A stretch of 64,000 bases of DNA from Catellatospora sp. KI3 (GTDB taxonomy: Bacteria > Actinomycetota > Actinomycetes > Mycobacteriales > Micromonosporaceae). Numbering within the stretch: the stretch's first letter is position 1; the number at the start of each line of letters is the position of its first letter. The notes under the pieces are model-generated. The model searched no databases and was not told where the DNA came from. It saw only the letters and a list, made by a program, of their open reading frames with translations. Made by a program: the position numbers and the translations under genes. Positions 33,332-41,791 of this stretch are shown here, piece after piece. The DNA is taken from contig NZ_JASAMB010000014.1 in NCBI RefSeq assembly GCF_029948125.1, forward strand, positions 1 to 64,000. The letters are read 5' to 3'.

Positions 33332-34360
33332 TCAGCGCGCCCCCACGTATACGGCCCAGGCGAGCAGGCCGAGCAGCAGCAGGCCGCCGGCGCGGCGGGT
33401 GTGCAGGAACGCGATCGGCGCCCACCACAGCGGCCACACCGGGTTGCCGGCCGGCGGCTCGGCCGGCACCGGCCGGTTGAACGCCCCCACGACCTTGACC
33501 AGCATCGGGACCGCCAGCAGCACCAGCAGCGCGGTCCACGGCAGCGCCCGCACCGCGACCAGCACCACCACCCCGGCATAGAAACCGACCATCATCGCCT
33601 GGGTGAGCCGCTTGGCGGCCGGCTCGCCGACCACCACCGGCAGCGTCCGCGTGCCCGCCGGCCCGTCGTAGGGCAGCTTGTCGATGTGCTTGGCCATCAG
33701 CACCGTCGTGGGCAGCAGCGCGTACACGGTCGCGGCGGCCAGAACCTGCCACGGCAGCGTGCCCGTACCCGCGTAGTAGACCCCGCCGACCATCAGCGGA
33801 CCCCACGTGAGCAGCACGTCCAGCTCCCCAAGGCCGATCTTCTTCAACCGCAGCGGCGGCGCCGTGTACGCCCACGACAGGAACAGCCCGCCGAGGGCGA
33901 ACGCGGCGATCCACCAGTCCTGCCGCACCACCAGCACGATCATGATCGCCAGGTCCAACACCTGGCACAGCAGGATGCCGGCCAGGAGCTGCCTGCGGGT
34001 GACCAGCCCGGACAGGATCGGATGCGGGGCGTACAGCGCGCGCGGGTAGTCCTCGGTGTCGTTGCCGACGGCCGTGTCGGCCAGGTCGTTCATCAGGTTG
34101 TTGGCCAGGTGCGCGAGCACGATGCCGACCACGGCCAGCGCCACGTTGAGCCAGTCGGCGCCCACGTCGGCGATCGCGGCCAGCAGCACCGCCAAGATCC
34201 CCGAGGTGAGCGTCATCGGCAGGACCCCGGCGCGGGTCACGACCAGCCAGCGCGTGACGGCGTCGACGACGCCCTGCTCCGGCGGGTTGGTGGTGAGGAA
34301 CGCATACCGCCAGGCGGCCAGGCGGGCCCGCAGCGGAAGTGGATTCGTCTCGGCTGCCAC
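33332..34360 (-). CDS. UbiA family prenyltransferase (MenA-like)
   Basis: The 342-residue integral membrane protein has about eight helices. The first aspartate motif is NNLMNDLADTAVGNDTEDYPRAL, and a second is near KHIDKLPYDGPAGTRTLPVVVGE. It attaches a polyprenyl chain to an aromatic acceptor; 1,4-dihydroxy-2-naphthoate (MenA step of menaquinone) is a fair guess, since MenA-like enzymes carry this spacing, but a different acceptor is possible. GTG 34360 follows TACAGT by six bases, fixing a leaderless start. Confidence 0.82.
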   Translation of the reverse strand: MAAETNPLPLRARLAAWRYAFLTTNPPEQGVVDAVTRWLVVTRAGVLPMTLTSGILAVLLAAIADVGADWLNVALAVVGIVLAHLANNLMNDLADTAVGNDTEDYPRALYAPHPILSGLVTRRQLLAGILLCQVLDLAIMIVLVVRQDWWIAAFALGGLFLSWAYTAPPLRLKKIGLGELDVLLTWGPLMVGGVYYAGTGTLPWQVLAAATVYALLPTTVLMAKHIDKLPYDGPAGTRTLPVVVGEPAAKRLTQAMMVGFYAGVVVLVAVRALPWTALLVLLAVPMLVKVVGAFNRPVPAEPPAGNPVWPLWWAPIAFLHTRRAGGLLLLGLLAWAVYVGAR

Positions 34361-34484
34361 CGCCGGACTGTACCGCCATCCGGGGCGGGCCGAGTCCCGG
34401 TCGGGACCATCGGCGCCACCACACCGCGCCCGGCGGTCACCCCAGGTCCGGAACTCAGTCGGCAACCGCGGCGTCCGGCACCGG

Positions 34485-34949
34485 CTACAGGCCCACGATC
34501 AGCAGGGCGTAGATCAGCAGCGCGGCCAGGTGCAGGGCCTGGTCGGCGGCGTACATGCCGCTGACGGGGGTGGTCAGTTCGGCGAAGCGGGGCGAGCCCG
34601 TGGCGCGCAGGATCGCCCGCACCGGCCAGCGCCGGTCCAGCAGCCCGTGCGTGGCCAGCGAGAAACCGAGCCCGGCGGCCAGTCCGGTCCACGACAGCGG
34701 CAGGCGCAGCAGCGCGGTGGTGCCCAGCAGCAGCACCAGCAGCGTCAGGTGGTAGCCGAGCAGGTGCCCGGCCATGGCCCGCCAGCCGTGCCCGCCCGCT
34801 TCGGCTTTGCCCTCGGCCTGCCGGTCGGTCTGGGCGACGTGGTCGCCGACCTGGTGCCCGACATACAGCACGAGCAGCACGACGGCGAAGGTAGCCGCGC
34901 GGGCGACCACGAGCGGTTCGGCGAGCAGCTGCTCGGCTGAGGACGACAT
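34485..34949 (-). CDS. DUF3307-like membrane protein
   Basis: The 154-residue protein has four hydrophobic helices. A conserved LYVGHQVGDHVAQTDRQAEGKA segment follows the first helix, which is the hallmark of the DUF3307 group. HLLGYHLTLL and GLLDRRWPVR are also typical. Function is unknown. ATG 34949 begins the frame; only a weak CACCAT box lies upstream. Confidence 0.7.
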   Translation of the reverse strand: MSSSAEQLLAEPLVVARAATFAVVLLVLYVGHQVGDHVAQTDRQAEGKAEAGGHGWRAMAGHLLGYHLTLLVLLLGTTALLRLPLSWTGLAAGLGFSLATHGLLDRRWPVRAILRATGSPRFAELTTPVSGMYAADQALHLAALLIYALLIVGL

Positions 34950-35017
34950 ACGTCAATGGTGTACCGGTCGGGGCCTGCGGCGCTGCGAGGCAGCCGACAG
35001 TTGCGCTGTGTCGTGCG

Positions 35018-36202
35018 CTACCCGGCGCCGCCGGGGGTGACCGGCGCCACCGGCAGCAGCCGCAGCCCCGCCGCGGCGACGACCGCCACCGCGACGCTGA
35101 GCAGGTTCAGCACCAGCGCCAACCCGGCCCCGGCCACCGCCGTGGCCAGCAGCGCCCCGGTGACCAGCGCCACCGCGTCACTGGCGTAGAACGCCGCCCC
35201 GACCCGGCCCATCACCGCGTCCGGGGTGTGCCGGGGCAGCGCCGTCTGCACCGCCACCCCCGCCACCGCGCCCGGCACCCCGGCGGCGGCCGCCGCGACC
35301 ACCGCCACGGCCAGGTTCGGGGCGTTGAACAGCACCAGGAACGCCACGGCGACGGCCGCGTACGCGCCGACCAGGACCGTACGCGTCGGCAGGTGCGCCA
35401 CCCGGCGGCTCAGCGCCGCCCCGGCCAGATACCCGGCGCCCAGCCCGCCGATCAGCCAGCCCAGGTCCTGGCCGGGCCGGTGCAGCACCTGCACCAGGTA
35501 CGGCACCAGCAGCGCGCTCAACGCCGCGTTCAGCATCCAGAACGCCCAACTGGTCGCCAGCAGCCCCCGCAGCACCGGCGTCGCCGCGACGTAGCGCAGC
35601 CCGGCGGCCAGGGCCCGCCCGACCGGCTCGGCGGACTGCGGCACGGCCGCGACCGGCCGCCGCGACAGGGCCACCGACGCCAGCGCCCCGACCAGGTACG
35701 TGGCCGCGTCCACGGCGATGACCGTGCCGAGGCCCGCCTGGGCGTACAGCACGGTCCCCAGCGGCGGCCCCGCCAACCGGACCGCGCCGAGCGTGAACGC
35801 GTTGACGGAGTTCGCCTCGACCAGCCGCGACCCGGCCACCGCCGGGATCAGCGCCCGCGCCGCCGGGGCCACCAGCACCGCCGCGACGCTCTCCACCAGC
35901 AGCCCCGCGTACACCCACCCGGTCCCGGCCGCCATCAGCAGCACCCCCGCCGCGGCGACCACGTTGCCGACCGCCAGCAGCGCCCGGCGGCTGTACCGGT
36001 CGGCCAGCAGCCCCGCCCACGGCCCCAGCACCACCGCGGGCAGGCCCTCCACCGCCAGCGCGAACCCGGTCGCCAGCGCCGACCCCGTCACCGCGTACAG
36101 ATGCGCGGGCACCGCGATTACCAGCAGATACGAACCGAGCTGCGACACGGCGCCGCCAGCCCACAGCAGCCGGAAGTCACGGCTGTCCCGCAGAATCCCC
36201 AT
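35018..36202 (-). CDS. MFS transporter
   Basis: The 394-residue protein has about 12 hydrophobic helices and the MFS motif-A-like loop GPWAGLLADRYSRRALL after helix 2. It resembles the MFS_3 (enterobactin exporter-like) group of drug or siderophore efflux pumps. ATG 36202 follows TAGTTT by seven bases (leaderless). No regulator is adjacent. Confidence 0.88.
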   Translation of the reverse strand: MGILRDSRDFRLLWAGGAVSQLGSYLLVIAVPAHLYAVTGSALATGFALAVEGLPAVVLGPWAGLLADRYSRRALLAVGNVVAAAGVLLMAAGTGWVYAGLLVESVAAVLVAPAARALIPAVAGSRLVEANSVNAFTLGAVRLAGPPLGTVLYAQAGLGTVIAVDAATYLVGALASVALSRRPVAAVPQSAEPVGRALAAGLRYVAATPVLRGLLATSWAFWMLNAALSALLVPYLVQVLHRPGQDLGWLIGGLGAGYLAGAALSRRVAHLPTRTVLVGAYAAVAVAFLVLFNAPNLAVAVVAAAAAGVPGAVAGVAVQTALPRHTPDAVMGRVGAAFYASDAVALVTGALLATAVAGAGLALVLNLLSVAVAVVAAAGLRLLPVAPVTPGGAG

Positions 36203-36334
36203 GCCCGGAAAACTATCCGCATCGGACGGTCCCCGCTGCCCCGCCCCGCGACCGCCACCGCTGGCCCCGCCGCCCCCGCGGCGCTACCGTGGCCGCGGCC
36301 GCAACACCGCGCCGACCACCGGGGGAGTCCACCG

Positions 36335-37063
36335 ATGCACGACCAGGCACCGCTGTACGCCGCGACCGTCCGACCCGCCGTCGACCGCGTCTACTCCTCG
36401 ATGCGCCGCGCCTCCATGCCGCACGTACGCGACCTGGTCGAACGCGCCGGCAGAAGCCCCGGCTTCGGCGTCAGCTTCTACTTCGGGCTGCTGGCCCGCC
36501 CCATGGACGCCGCCGGTTTCGCCGCCGCCACCACCTACACCGGCGCCGACATGACCACCGAACTGGAGCAGGGCATCGCCTGGTGCGACCCCGACGGCGC
36601 CTGGCACCTCACCGACACCGGCCGCGACCTGGTCGCGCAGTTCCAGCAGCTGCTCGCGGCCACGGCGCAGGAGCACTGGGCGCAGACGACCCTGCCGACC
36701 ATGCCCGGCCTGGCCGCGCTGCCCCGGCTGGCCGAACTGCTCGCGATCCTGCTCGAAGCCGGCCGGGCCAGCGGCGGCCCCGCGTTCCGCACCCTCACCC
36801 CCGTGTACGAGCCCGCCGACGCCACCGACGCGCTGCGCGTCTGCACCCGCCTCGGGGCGCTGCGCCACCACCGCGCCGACGCCCACCGCGCCGCCTGGGC
36901 CGCGGCCGGGCTCACCGTCGAGCAGCTGCGCGCCCTCGACCCCGCCGACCCGCTGCGCCGGCAGATCGAAGACGACACCAACCACCGCGACGCCCCCATC
37001 TACCAGGCGCTGACCCCGGCGCAGCGGCTGGAGTTCCTGGGCCTGCTCGCGGCGCTGCCCTGA
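36335..37063 (+). CDS. Helical hypothetical protein, possibly winged-helix
   Basis: The 242-residue soluble protein begins APLYAATVRPAVDRVYSSMRRASMPHVRDLVERAG and contains WCDPDGAWHLTDTGRDLVAQFQQL, which resembles the wing of a winged-helix repressor reading out a terminal 'LT..G' segment. The C-terminal half (LTVEQLRALDPADPLRRQIEDDTN) looks like a helical ligand domain. It may be a regulator, but I recognise no named family. GGGGGAG precedes ATG 36335. Confidence 0.6.
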   Translation: MHDQAPLYAATVRPAVDRVYSSMRRASMPHVRDLVERAGRSPGFGVSFYFGLLARPMDAAGFAAATTYTGADMTTELEQGIAWCDPDGAWHLTDTGRDLVAQFQQLLAATAQEHWAQTTLPTMPGLAALPRLAELLAILLEAGRASGGPAFRTLTPVYEPADATDALRVCTRLGALRHHRADAHRAAWAAAGLTVEQLRALDPADPLRRQIEDDTNHRDAPIYQALTPAQRLEFLGLLAALP

Positions 37064-37076
37064 CCGGCGGCGGCGG

Positions 37077-37631
37077 TCACACGCCCAGCGCCTCCAGCAC
37101 GGCCGCGCCGGGCAGGCCCGCCAGGACCTTGCCGGGCACGATCAGCTTCCCGCGCCGGTTGCCCGACCCGATCACCACCCACGGGGTGTCGGCCACGGCC
37201 GCGTCGACCAGCACCGGCCAGTGCCCCGGCAGGCCGATCGGGGTGATGCCCCCGTACTGCATCCCGGTCAGGTCCACCGCCTCGTCCATCGGCGCGAACG
37301 ACGCCTTGCGCGCCCCCAGGTGCTTGCGGACCACGCTGTTGACGTCGGCGCGGGTACTGGCCAGCACCATGCACGCCGCGTAGGTGACCGCCTCGCCGCG
37401 CTTGGCGGCCACGACCACGCAGTTGGCCGACAGGTGCGGAGCCACCTCGTAAGCCTGGCCGAAGTTGCCGGTGTCGGCCAGGTCCGGGTCGGTGTCGACG
37501 ACCAGCACCGACTCGACCGGCTCCACCCCCGCCCACGCGGCCAGCGCCGCCGCGACAGGCGCGGCGACCAGGTCGGGACGGGTCACGGCAGGCCACGCGG
37601 CCTCGAATTTTCCGATCGGTGCGGCAGACAT
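37077..37631 (-). CDS. YbaK/ProX-type aminoacyl-tRNA deacylase-like protein
   Basis: The 184-residue protein has the YbaK/EbsC fold: SVLVVDTDPDLADT, NCVVVAAKRGEAVTYAACMVLA, the conserved lysine in VVRKHLGARKASFAP and the GGITPIGLPGHWPVLVD loop. Members hydrolyse mischarged tRNAs in trans. The exact substrate is unknown. ATG 37631 follows TACGAT by seven bases (leaderless). It is divergent from the HIT gene. Confidence 0.88.
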   Translation of the reverse strand: MSAAPIGKFEAAWPAVTRPDLVAAPVAAALAAWAGVEPVESVLVVDTDPDLADTGNFGQAYEVAPHLSANCVVVAAKRGEAVTYAACMVLASTRADVNSVVRKHLGARKASFAPMDEAVDLTGMQYGGITPIGLPGHWPVLVDAAVADTPWVVIGSGNRRGKLIVPGKVLAGLPGAAVLEALGV

Positions 37632-37673
37632 GCCCCCGATCGTAGCCACCGGGCGGCTAGGCTCACCGTTGCC

Positions 37674-38090
37674 ATGGACCAGTGCCTGTTCTGCGAGATC
37701 GCCGCCGGTGACCGGCCGGCGTTCCTCGTCCACGCCGACGACACGGCGGTGGCGTTCCTCGACACCCGGCCGGTGTTCCCCGGCCACGTCCTGGTCGTGC
37801 CCCGCCCGCACGTGCCGACACTGCACGACCTGCCCGCCGCGACGGTCGGACCGTACTTCCAGCTGGTGCAGCGCATCGCCGGAGCCGTCGAGACCGGGCT
37901 GCAGGCGCAGGGCACGTTCGTGGCGCTCAACAACCGGATCAGCCAGAGCGTGCCGCACCTGCACACCCACGTCGTGCCCCGGCGCAGAGGCGACGGGCTG
38001 CGCGGCTTCTTCTGGCCCCGCACCAAGTACGCCGACGACGCGCAGGCCCGCCAGGTCGCCGACACGATCGCCGCGACCCTGGCCGGCTGA
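37674..38090 (+). CDS. HIT family hydrolase
   Basis: The 138-residue protein has an N-terminal CLFCEI zinc-type motif and the histidine triad HLHTHVVP near residue 100. It is a nucleotide hydrolase of the HIT superfamily (HinT/Ap4A-type); its substrate is not clear. It starts at ATG 37674, with TAGGCT ten bases upstream, and is convergent with a small membrane-protein gene. Confidence 0.92.
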   Translation: MDQCLFCEIAAGDRPAFLVHADDTAVAFLDTRPVFPGHVLVVPRPHVPTLHDLPAATVGPYFQLVQRIAGAVETGLQAQGTFVALNNRISQSVPHLHTHVVPRRRGDGLRGFFWPRTKYADDAQARQVADTIAATLAG

Positions 38091-38095
38091 CCCGC

Positions 38096-38350
38096 TCAGC
38101 GGCTGGACTGGAACACCGCGGTCGTCGTGGCCAGGAAGTACACGAACATCAGCACCGCGGCCAGCAGCGCCGCCCGGGTCGCCAGCAGCCACGCCGTACG
38201 CGCCGACTTCAGCGCCGCCTTCGCCTTGGGCACCCCGGCGACCGCGCCCCTGTACCCGGCCCGCGCCTGCGTCATCTTCAACCACCGCCGCCCGAGCAGC
38301 ACGCCGAGCAGAACTCCGATGATGCCGACCATCAGGGCGTCAGGGGACAT
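38096..38350 (-). CDS. Small two-helix membrane protein
   Basis: The 84-residue protein has a hydrophobic N-terminal helix (MVGIIGVLLGVLLG), a basic loop (KMTQARAGYRGAVAGVPKAKAALKSA) and a second helix (LLATRAALLAAVLMFVYFLATT). No family is recognised. A TAGCGT box ends seven bases before ATG 38350, which supports expression. Confidence 0.6.
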   Translation of the reverse strand: MSPDALMVGIIGVLLGVLLGRRWLKMTQARAGYRGAVAGVPKAKAALKSARTAWLLATRAALLAAVLMFVYFLATTTAVFQSSR

Positions 38351-38462
38351 GGCCGCTACGCTAGCGCGTCCATCGACTCAGCGCGATCACTCATTCACCC
38401 GACCGGGTCCGATCACGACACCCACCGCCGCCCGGACAGGCCCGGGGGGCGCGGCGACGCCG

Positions 38463-38906
38463 TCAGGTCGGGTCGACCGGGTAGAACCGGCCCGCCATCC
38501 GCAGGTACTCGTTCGAATCCAGGAACCGGCCCAGCACGAACCCCGACGCCGGCGTGAACGCCCGCCCGCTGAGGACCTCGTCGCCGTGGACGAACTCCGC
38601 CACGACCCCCGCCTGCGCCACGATGTCGGGATTCCACGCCGACGTCGGCGCGGCGAAGAAATACACGTCCACGCGCGTACCCGGCAGGTAGCCGTGCCAG
38701 AACTCCACCGGCTCCGCGTCGACCGGCAGGCCGGTCTGCTCCGCGATGTGCCGCTTGGCCGCACCCAGCGGCGTCTCGGCCGGGCGCACGGCCCCACCGG
38801 GCAGGCTCCACCGGTTGGCGCGCACCGCGGACTGCTCGTCGCGCATACGCAGCAGCACCGCCCCGGTGCGGCCCACCAGTGCCGTCAACGCGATCCGCGT
38901 GGTCAT
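38463..38906 (-). CDS. Nudix-fold protein with degenerate Nudix box
   Basis: The 147-residue protein has the Nudix fold (ALVGRTGAVLLRMR, WSLPGGAVRPAETP), but the box reads GGAVRPAETPLGAAKRHIAEQTGL. The consensus RExxEE becomes RHIAEQ, losing two catalytic glutamates. It may bind nucleotides without hydrolysis or use a changed metal site. TACGCT six bases before ATG 38906 indicates a leaderless start. Confidence 0.78.
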   Translation of the reverse strand: MTTRIALTALVGRTGAVLLRMRDEQSAVRANRWSLPGGAVRPAETPLGAAKRHIAEQTGLPVDAEPVEFWHGYLPGTRVDVYFFAAPTSAWNPDIVAQAGVVAEFVHGDEVLSGRAFTPASGFVLGRFLDSNEYLRMAGRFYPVDPT

Positions 38907-39007
38907 GAAGCGAGCGTACTTCGCACCCGCACCCCCGCGCTGACCCCGACGGCCGTCCTCCACCGGGCCGTACGGCCGACCAGGCGCCACCCGCTAGGGT
39001 TGGCCCC

Positions 39008-39793
39008 GTGCTGATCCTGCTGCCGCCCTCGGAAGGCAAAGCCGCGTCCGGGAAGGGCAGACCCGTCGACCCGGCCGCCCTGTCGCTGCCGCCCCTGCAC
39101 CCGGCGCGCACCGCCGCACTGCGGGCGCTGACCACCCTGTGCCGCGGCGACCTCGACACCGCCGCGCACACCCTCGGCCTCACCCCCGGACTGCACCCCG
39201 AGATCGCCCGCAACGCCGCCCTGGACACCGCCGCGGCCATGCCCGCCGCCGCGCTGTACACCGGCGTCCTCTACGACGCCCTCGACCTGGCCGGGCTGCC
39301 CACCACCGCCCGCCGCCGCGCCACCCGCGCCATCCTCATCTTCTCCGGCCTGTGGGGCGCCGTACGCCTCGACGACCGCATCCCGCCCTACCGCTGCGCC
39401 ATGGGCGTCAAACTGCCCGGCATCGGCCCCCTGGCCGCCCACTGGAAAGCACCCATGGCCCACGCCATGACCGACACCGCCGCCACCGGCCTCATCCTCG
39501 ACCTGCGCTCCTCGGCCTACAGCCCCGCCTGGACCCCCCGCGGCGAAACCGCCGACCGCACCGCCACCGTCCGGGTCCTGCACCAGCGCCCCGACGGAAA
39601 ACGCATGGTCGTCAGCCACTTCAACAAAGCCACCAAAGGCCGCCTCGTACGCGACCTGCTGCTCGACGCCGCCGCCCCGCGCACCCCCGCGCAGCTCGCC
39701 GAAGCGCTGCGCGACCTCAAGTACACCGTCGAGCAGCAGCCCACCGCGGCCGGCAAGCCCCGGCAGCTCGACGTGATCGTCAACGAACTGTAG
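39008..39793 (+). CDS. yaaA: YaaA family peroxide stress protein
   Basis: The 261-residue protein matches YaaA/DUF328: the N-terminal MLILLPPSEGKAA, the central ALYTGVLYDALD and IFSGLWGAVRL, YRCAMGVKLPG and the C-terminal VSHFNKATKGRLVRDLL. In E. coli YaaA binds DNA and limits free iron under hydrogen peroxide stress. GTG 39008 is seven bases after TAGGGT (leaderless). Confidence 0.92.
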   Translation: MLILLPPSEGKAASGKGRPVDPAALSLPPLHPARTAALRALTTLCRGDLDTAAHTLGLTPGLHPEIARNAALDTAAAMPAAALYTGVLYDALDLAGLPTTARRRATRAILIFSGLWGAVRLDDRIPPYRCAMGVKLPGIGPLAAHWKAPMAHAMTDTAATGLILDLRSSAYSPAWTPRGETADRTATVRVLHQRPDGKRMVVSHFNKATKGRLVRDLLLDAAAPRTPAQLAEALRDLKYTVEQQPTAAGKPRQLDVIVNEL

Positions 39794-39839
39794 GCGGCGT
39801 AAGCTCCCAGGCGCCGCGCCGAAACCCACCGGAGCCGAC

Positions 39840-40507
39840 ATGCGCAGCACCTACGCCGACCTCGGCGGCCCCGTCCACCACGTCGACTTCGGCGGCCCCG
39901 ACGGCACCCCGCCGACGGTGCTGGTCCACGGGCTCGGCGGCTCCCACCTCAACTGGACCCGGCTGGCCGCGCAACCCACCCCGTACACCCGCGTCCACGC
40001 CCTCGACCTGCCCGGCTTCGGCCGGACCCCCGCCGCCGGACGGGCCACCACCGTCACCGCCAACGCCGCCGTACTGCGCCGCTACCTGACCGACGTCATC
40101 GGCGCCCCCGCCATCCTCGTCGGCAACTCCATGGGCGGCATGATCGCCACCCTCACCGCCGCGGCCCACCCCGACCTGGCCAGCGCCGTCGTCCTCGACG
40201 ACTTCCGCGTCCCCATCGCCGCAGGCGCCCGCGTCGACCCCGCCGTACGCCGCCAATTCCTCTGCTGGCCGCCCCCGCCCGATACCGGCGCGCCATGGCC
40301 GCGCTGACCATGCCGGTGCTGCTCGCCCACGGCATCCACGACCGGCTCGTACCGGTCGCCTCCGCCCGCGCCGCCGCCGCGCGGCTACCGCACTGGACCT
40401 ACGTCGAGCTCGACTCCGGGCACGTCCCGCAACTCGAACACCCGGCCGAACTCGCCGCCCGCATCCTGCCCTGGCTGCGCCGCCACGACCTGCTGCCTGC
40501 CGCATGA
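39840..40507 (+). pseudogene. Broken alpha/beta hydrolase (internal deletion and frameshift)
   Basis: The first frame (39840-40307) gives a normal alpha/beta hydrolase start: VLVHGLGGSHLNW oxyanion motif and the nucleophile elbow GNSMGGMIA. It loses homology after AVRRQF near 40255. The correct family sequence resumes in the +1 frame as ARYRRAMAALTMPVLLAHGIHDRLVPV and continues to the catalytic histidine in DSGHVPQLEHP (stop at 40507). The cap domain, roughly 90-100 residues in relatives, is missing at the junction. A deletion that also shifted the frame explains both facts. Confidence 0.8.
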
Positions 40508-40688
40508 CCCCCGACCCGCTCGCAGCACCGAACACGACCCCGCCGACCGCGACGAACACGGCCACCACCAGGGCCCCCTCGGCCGCGCCCGCTGGTCGGT
40601 GTGACCGGCGTTAAATCCTTTGCCCGGCCGGCAGACCCCGCCGTACGGTATGACCTGCACCGAACACCACCGGCCACAGGAGACAGAC

Positions 40689-40823
40689 ATGCCCCGCCAG
40701 GTCCCGCTCGCACCGCGATGGCAGACGCCGCGCGGCGAGACGGCCCTACCCGGCGCCGGCCGCAGCGGTGACGCCAACCGCAACCGCCGACTGCAAGGAC
40801 CGAAGACGGCCCGGCGCCACTGA
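40689..40823 (+). CDS. Small basic protein, hypothetical (44 aa)
   Basis: A 44-codon frame begins at ATG 40689 right after a strong AGGAGA site and has mostly G/C at third positions. The product is basic and proline-rich (VPLAPRWQTPRGE, GDANRNRRLQGPKTARR) with no known family. It lies between the broken hydrolase and tRNA-Trp. The 180 bp before it hold no gene that I can support. Confidence 0.45.
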   Translation: MPRQVPLAPRWQTPRGETALPGAGRSGDANRNRRLQGPKTARRH

Positions 40824-40904
40824 CGCACCCACGTCACGGCAGGCCCGCCGCCCGCCCGGTCCGACCGGGGTCAGGGCGGCCTCGTCTACCGAACCACATT
40901 TCCT

Positions 40905-40977
40905 ACGGGTGTAGCTCAACGGCCAGAGCACCGGTCTCCAAAACCGGCGGCTACAGGTTCGAATCCTGTCACCCGTG
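40905..40977 (+). tRNA. tRNA-Trp (CCA anticodon)
   Basis: A complete 73-nt cloverleaf: acceptor ACGGGTG/CACCCGT, D-arm GCTC/GAGC, anticodon stem CCGGT/ACCGG with loop CTCCAAA (anticodon CCA at 40938-40940), and T-arm ACAGG-TTCGAAT-CCTGT. The discriminator is G and the 3' CCA is not encoded. The acceptor stem differs from the AGGGG... form I expect for the housekeeping tRNA-Trp near secE-nusG, so this may be a second copy. Confidence 0.92.
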
Positions 40978-40985
40978 CTCGACCT

Positions 40986-41003
40986 GCCACCGGCGCCGGT
41001 GGC
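40986..41003. repeat. 18-bp perfect palindrome after tRNA-Trp
   Basis: GCCACCGGC and its exact complement are adjacent with no loop, nine bases after tRNA-Trp. It could help end or process the tRNA transcript. Confidence 0.5.
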
Positions 41004-41009
41004 ACGTCC

Positions 41010-41039
41010 GGTCACGCCCCATGGGGATAGGGCGTGACC
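41010..41039. terminator. 10-bp hairpin between the two tRNA genes
   Basis: GGTCACGCCC and GGGCGTGACC pair perfectly around a 10-base loop, ending four bases before the second tRNA-like gene. It may terminate tRNA-Trp or act as a processing signal for the downstream RNA. Confidence 0.5.
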
Positions 41040-41043
41040 ACCC

Positions 41044-41117
41044 ACCCGGGTAGCCCAACCGGCAGCGGCGACGCGCTCAGAACGCGTACAGTGCAGGTTC
41101 GAATCCTGCTCCGGGTA
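41044..41117 (+). tRNA. Class I tRNA with CAG (Leu-type) anticodon, atypical
   Basis: The 74-nt sequence folds into a cloverleaf: acceptor ACCCGGG/TCCGGGT (one G-U), D-stem GCCC with a bulged partner GCGGC, anticodon stem ACGCG/CGCGT, loop CTCAGAA (anticodon CAG at 41078-41080), and T-arm GCAGG-TTCGAAT-CCTGC. U8, A14, G18-G19, A21, U33 and an A15-U48 pair are present; the discriminator is A. CAG reads leucine CUG codons, but bacterial tRNA-Leu has a long variable arm and this one has only ACAGT. It may be a functional odd isoacceptor, a tRNA with a non-translational job, or a decayed gene. Confidence 0.65.
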
Positions 41118-41138
41118 CCGACGACCAGCCGCACGGAC

Positions 41139-41762
41139 TCACCGGAACCGGAACATCACCCCGTCACCCGGCAACGGCTGCGGCACCCCGGCGAACTCAT
41201 GCACCCCCACCGTGAACACGACACCGTCTGGAGCGTGGAAAGCCCGCCGGACGAACCCGGCGTCGGCGAACCAGCCGTCGATCGCCGGGGTCAGGTCCGG
41301 GCCGCGCCTGCTCCGCGTCCAGATCACGGTCGCACCCGCAGCACACAACGACGGCAGCGCCGCCACCGTCGCCCGCACGTCCGCATCGCTCACATTGCCG
41401 AACACCCCGACCATCAGCACCAGATCCGCAGGAACCGCCCCGGCGTACGACCCGAACACCCCCGCGTCGGCGCACCGCACCTGCACCCCCGGCAGCCCGA
41501 CCGCAGCCGCCTGCGCGGCGGCCGCGTTACGCGGGTCGTACTCGATCAGACAGGCCCGGACCCGGTCCGCGTCGGCCCGCCCCGCCAGCACCCCCAGCAC
41601 GTCACGGCCCTGACCCGCGCAGGCGCTGACCACCTGCAGTAGCGGCTCCGACCGCCCGTCCAACCAGCCCTCGACATGCGAACGCACCAGCGCCAGCCGC
41701 CGCGACAGCGGCGAACCCGGATCGTCGTAGTCACGATGCCAGTCCGCCCAGTCGGTACCCAC
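41139..41762 (-). CDS. Class I SAM-dependent methyltransferase
   Basis: The 207-residue protein resembles a methyltransferase fold with a degenerate glycine motif (LLQVVSACAGQGRDVLGVL), then CLIEYDPRNAAAAQ as the acidic strand-2 end and DLVLMVGVFGNVSDADV as the post-I region. The start GTWADWHRDYDD-like segment (VGTDWADWHRDYDD) is typical of a class-I family annotated only as methyltransferase. GTG 41762 is six bases after CATACT. The substrate is unknown. Confidence 0.75.
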   Translation of the reverse strand: MGTDWADWHRDYDDPGSPLSRRLALVRSHVEGWLDGRSEPLLQVVSACAGQGRDVLGVLAGRADADRVRACLIEYDPRNAAAAQAAAVGLPGVQVRCADAGVFGSYAGAVPADLVLMVGVFGNVSDADVRATVAALPSLCAAGATVIWTRSRRGPDLTPAIDGWFADAGFVRRAFHAPDGVVFTVGVHEFAGVPQPLPGDGVMFRFR

Positions 41763-41791
41763 CCCGCCAGTATGGCGAACCCGCCGCCGGA

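Noticed and set aside
40399..40837. Minus-strand frames opposite the broken hydrolase and small protein gene
   Set aside because: They have no ribosome-binding site, no recognisable domains and poor codon bias.
40905..41117. Integration site of a mobile element at the tRNA genes
   Set aside because: No integrase, no direct repeat of a tRNA 3' end and no phage-like genes are present within the window.
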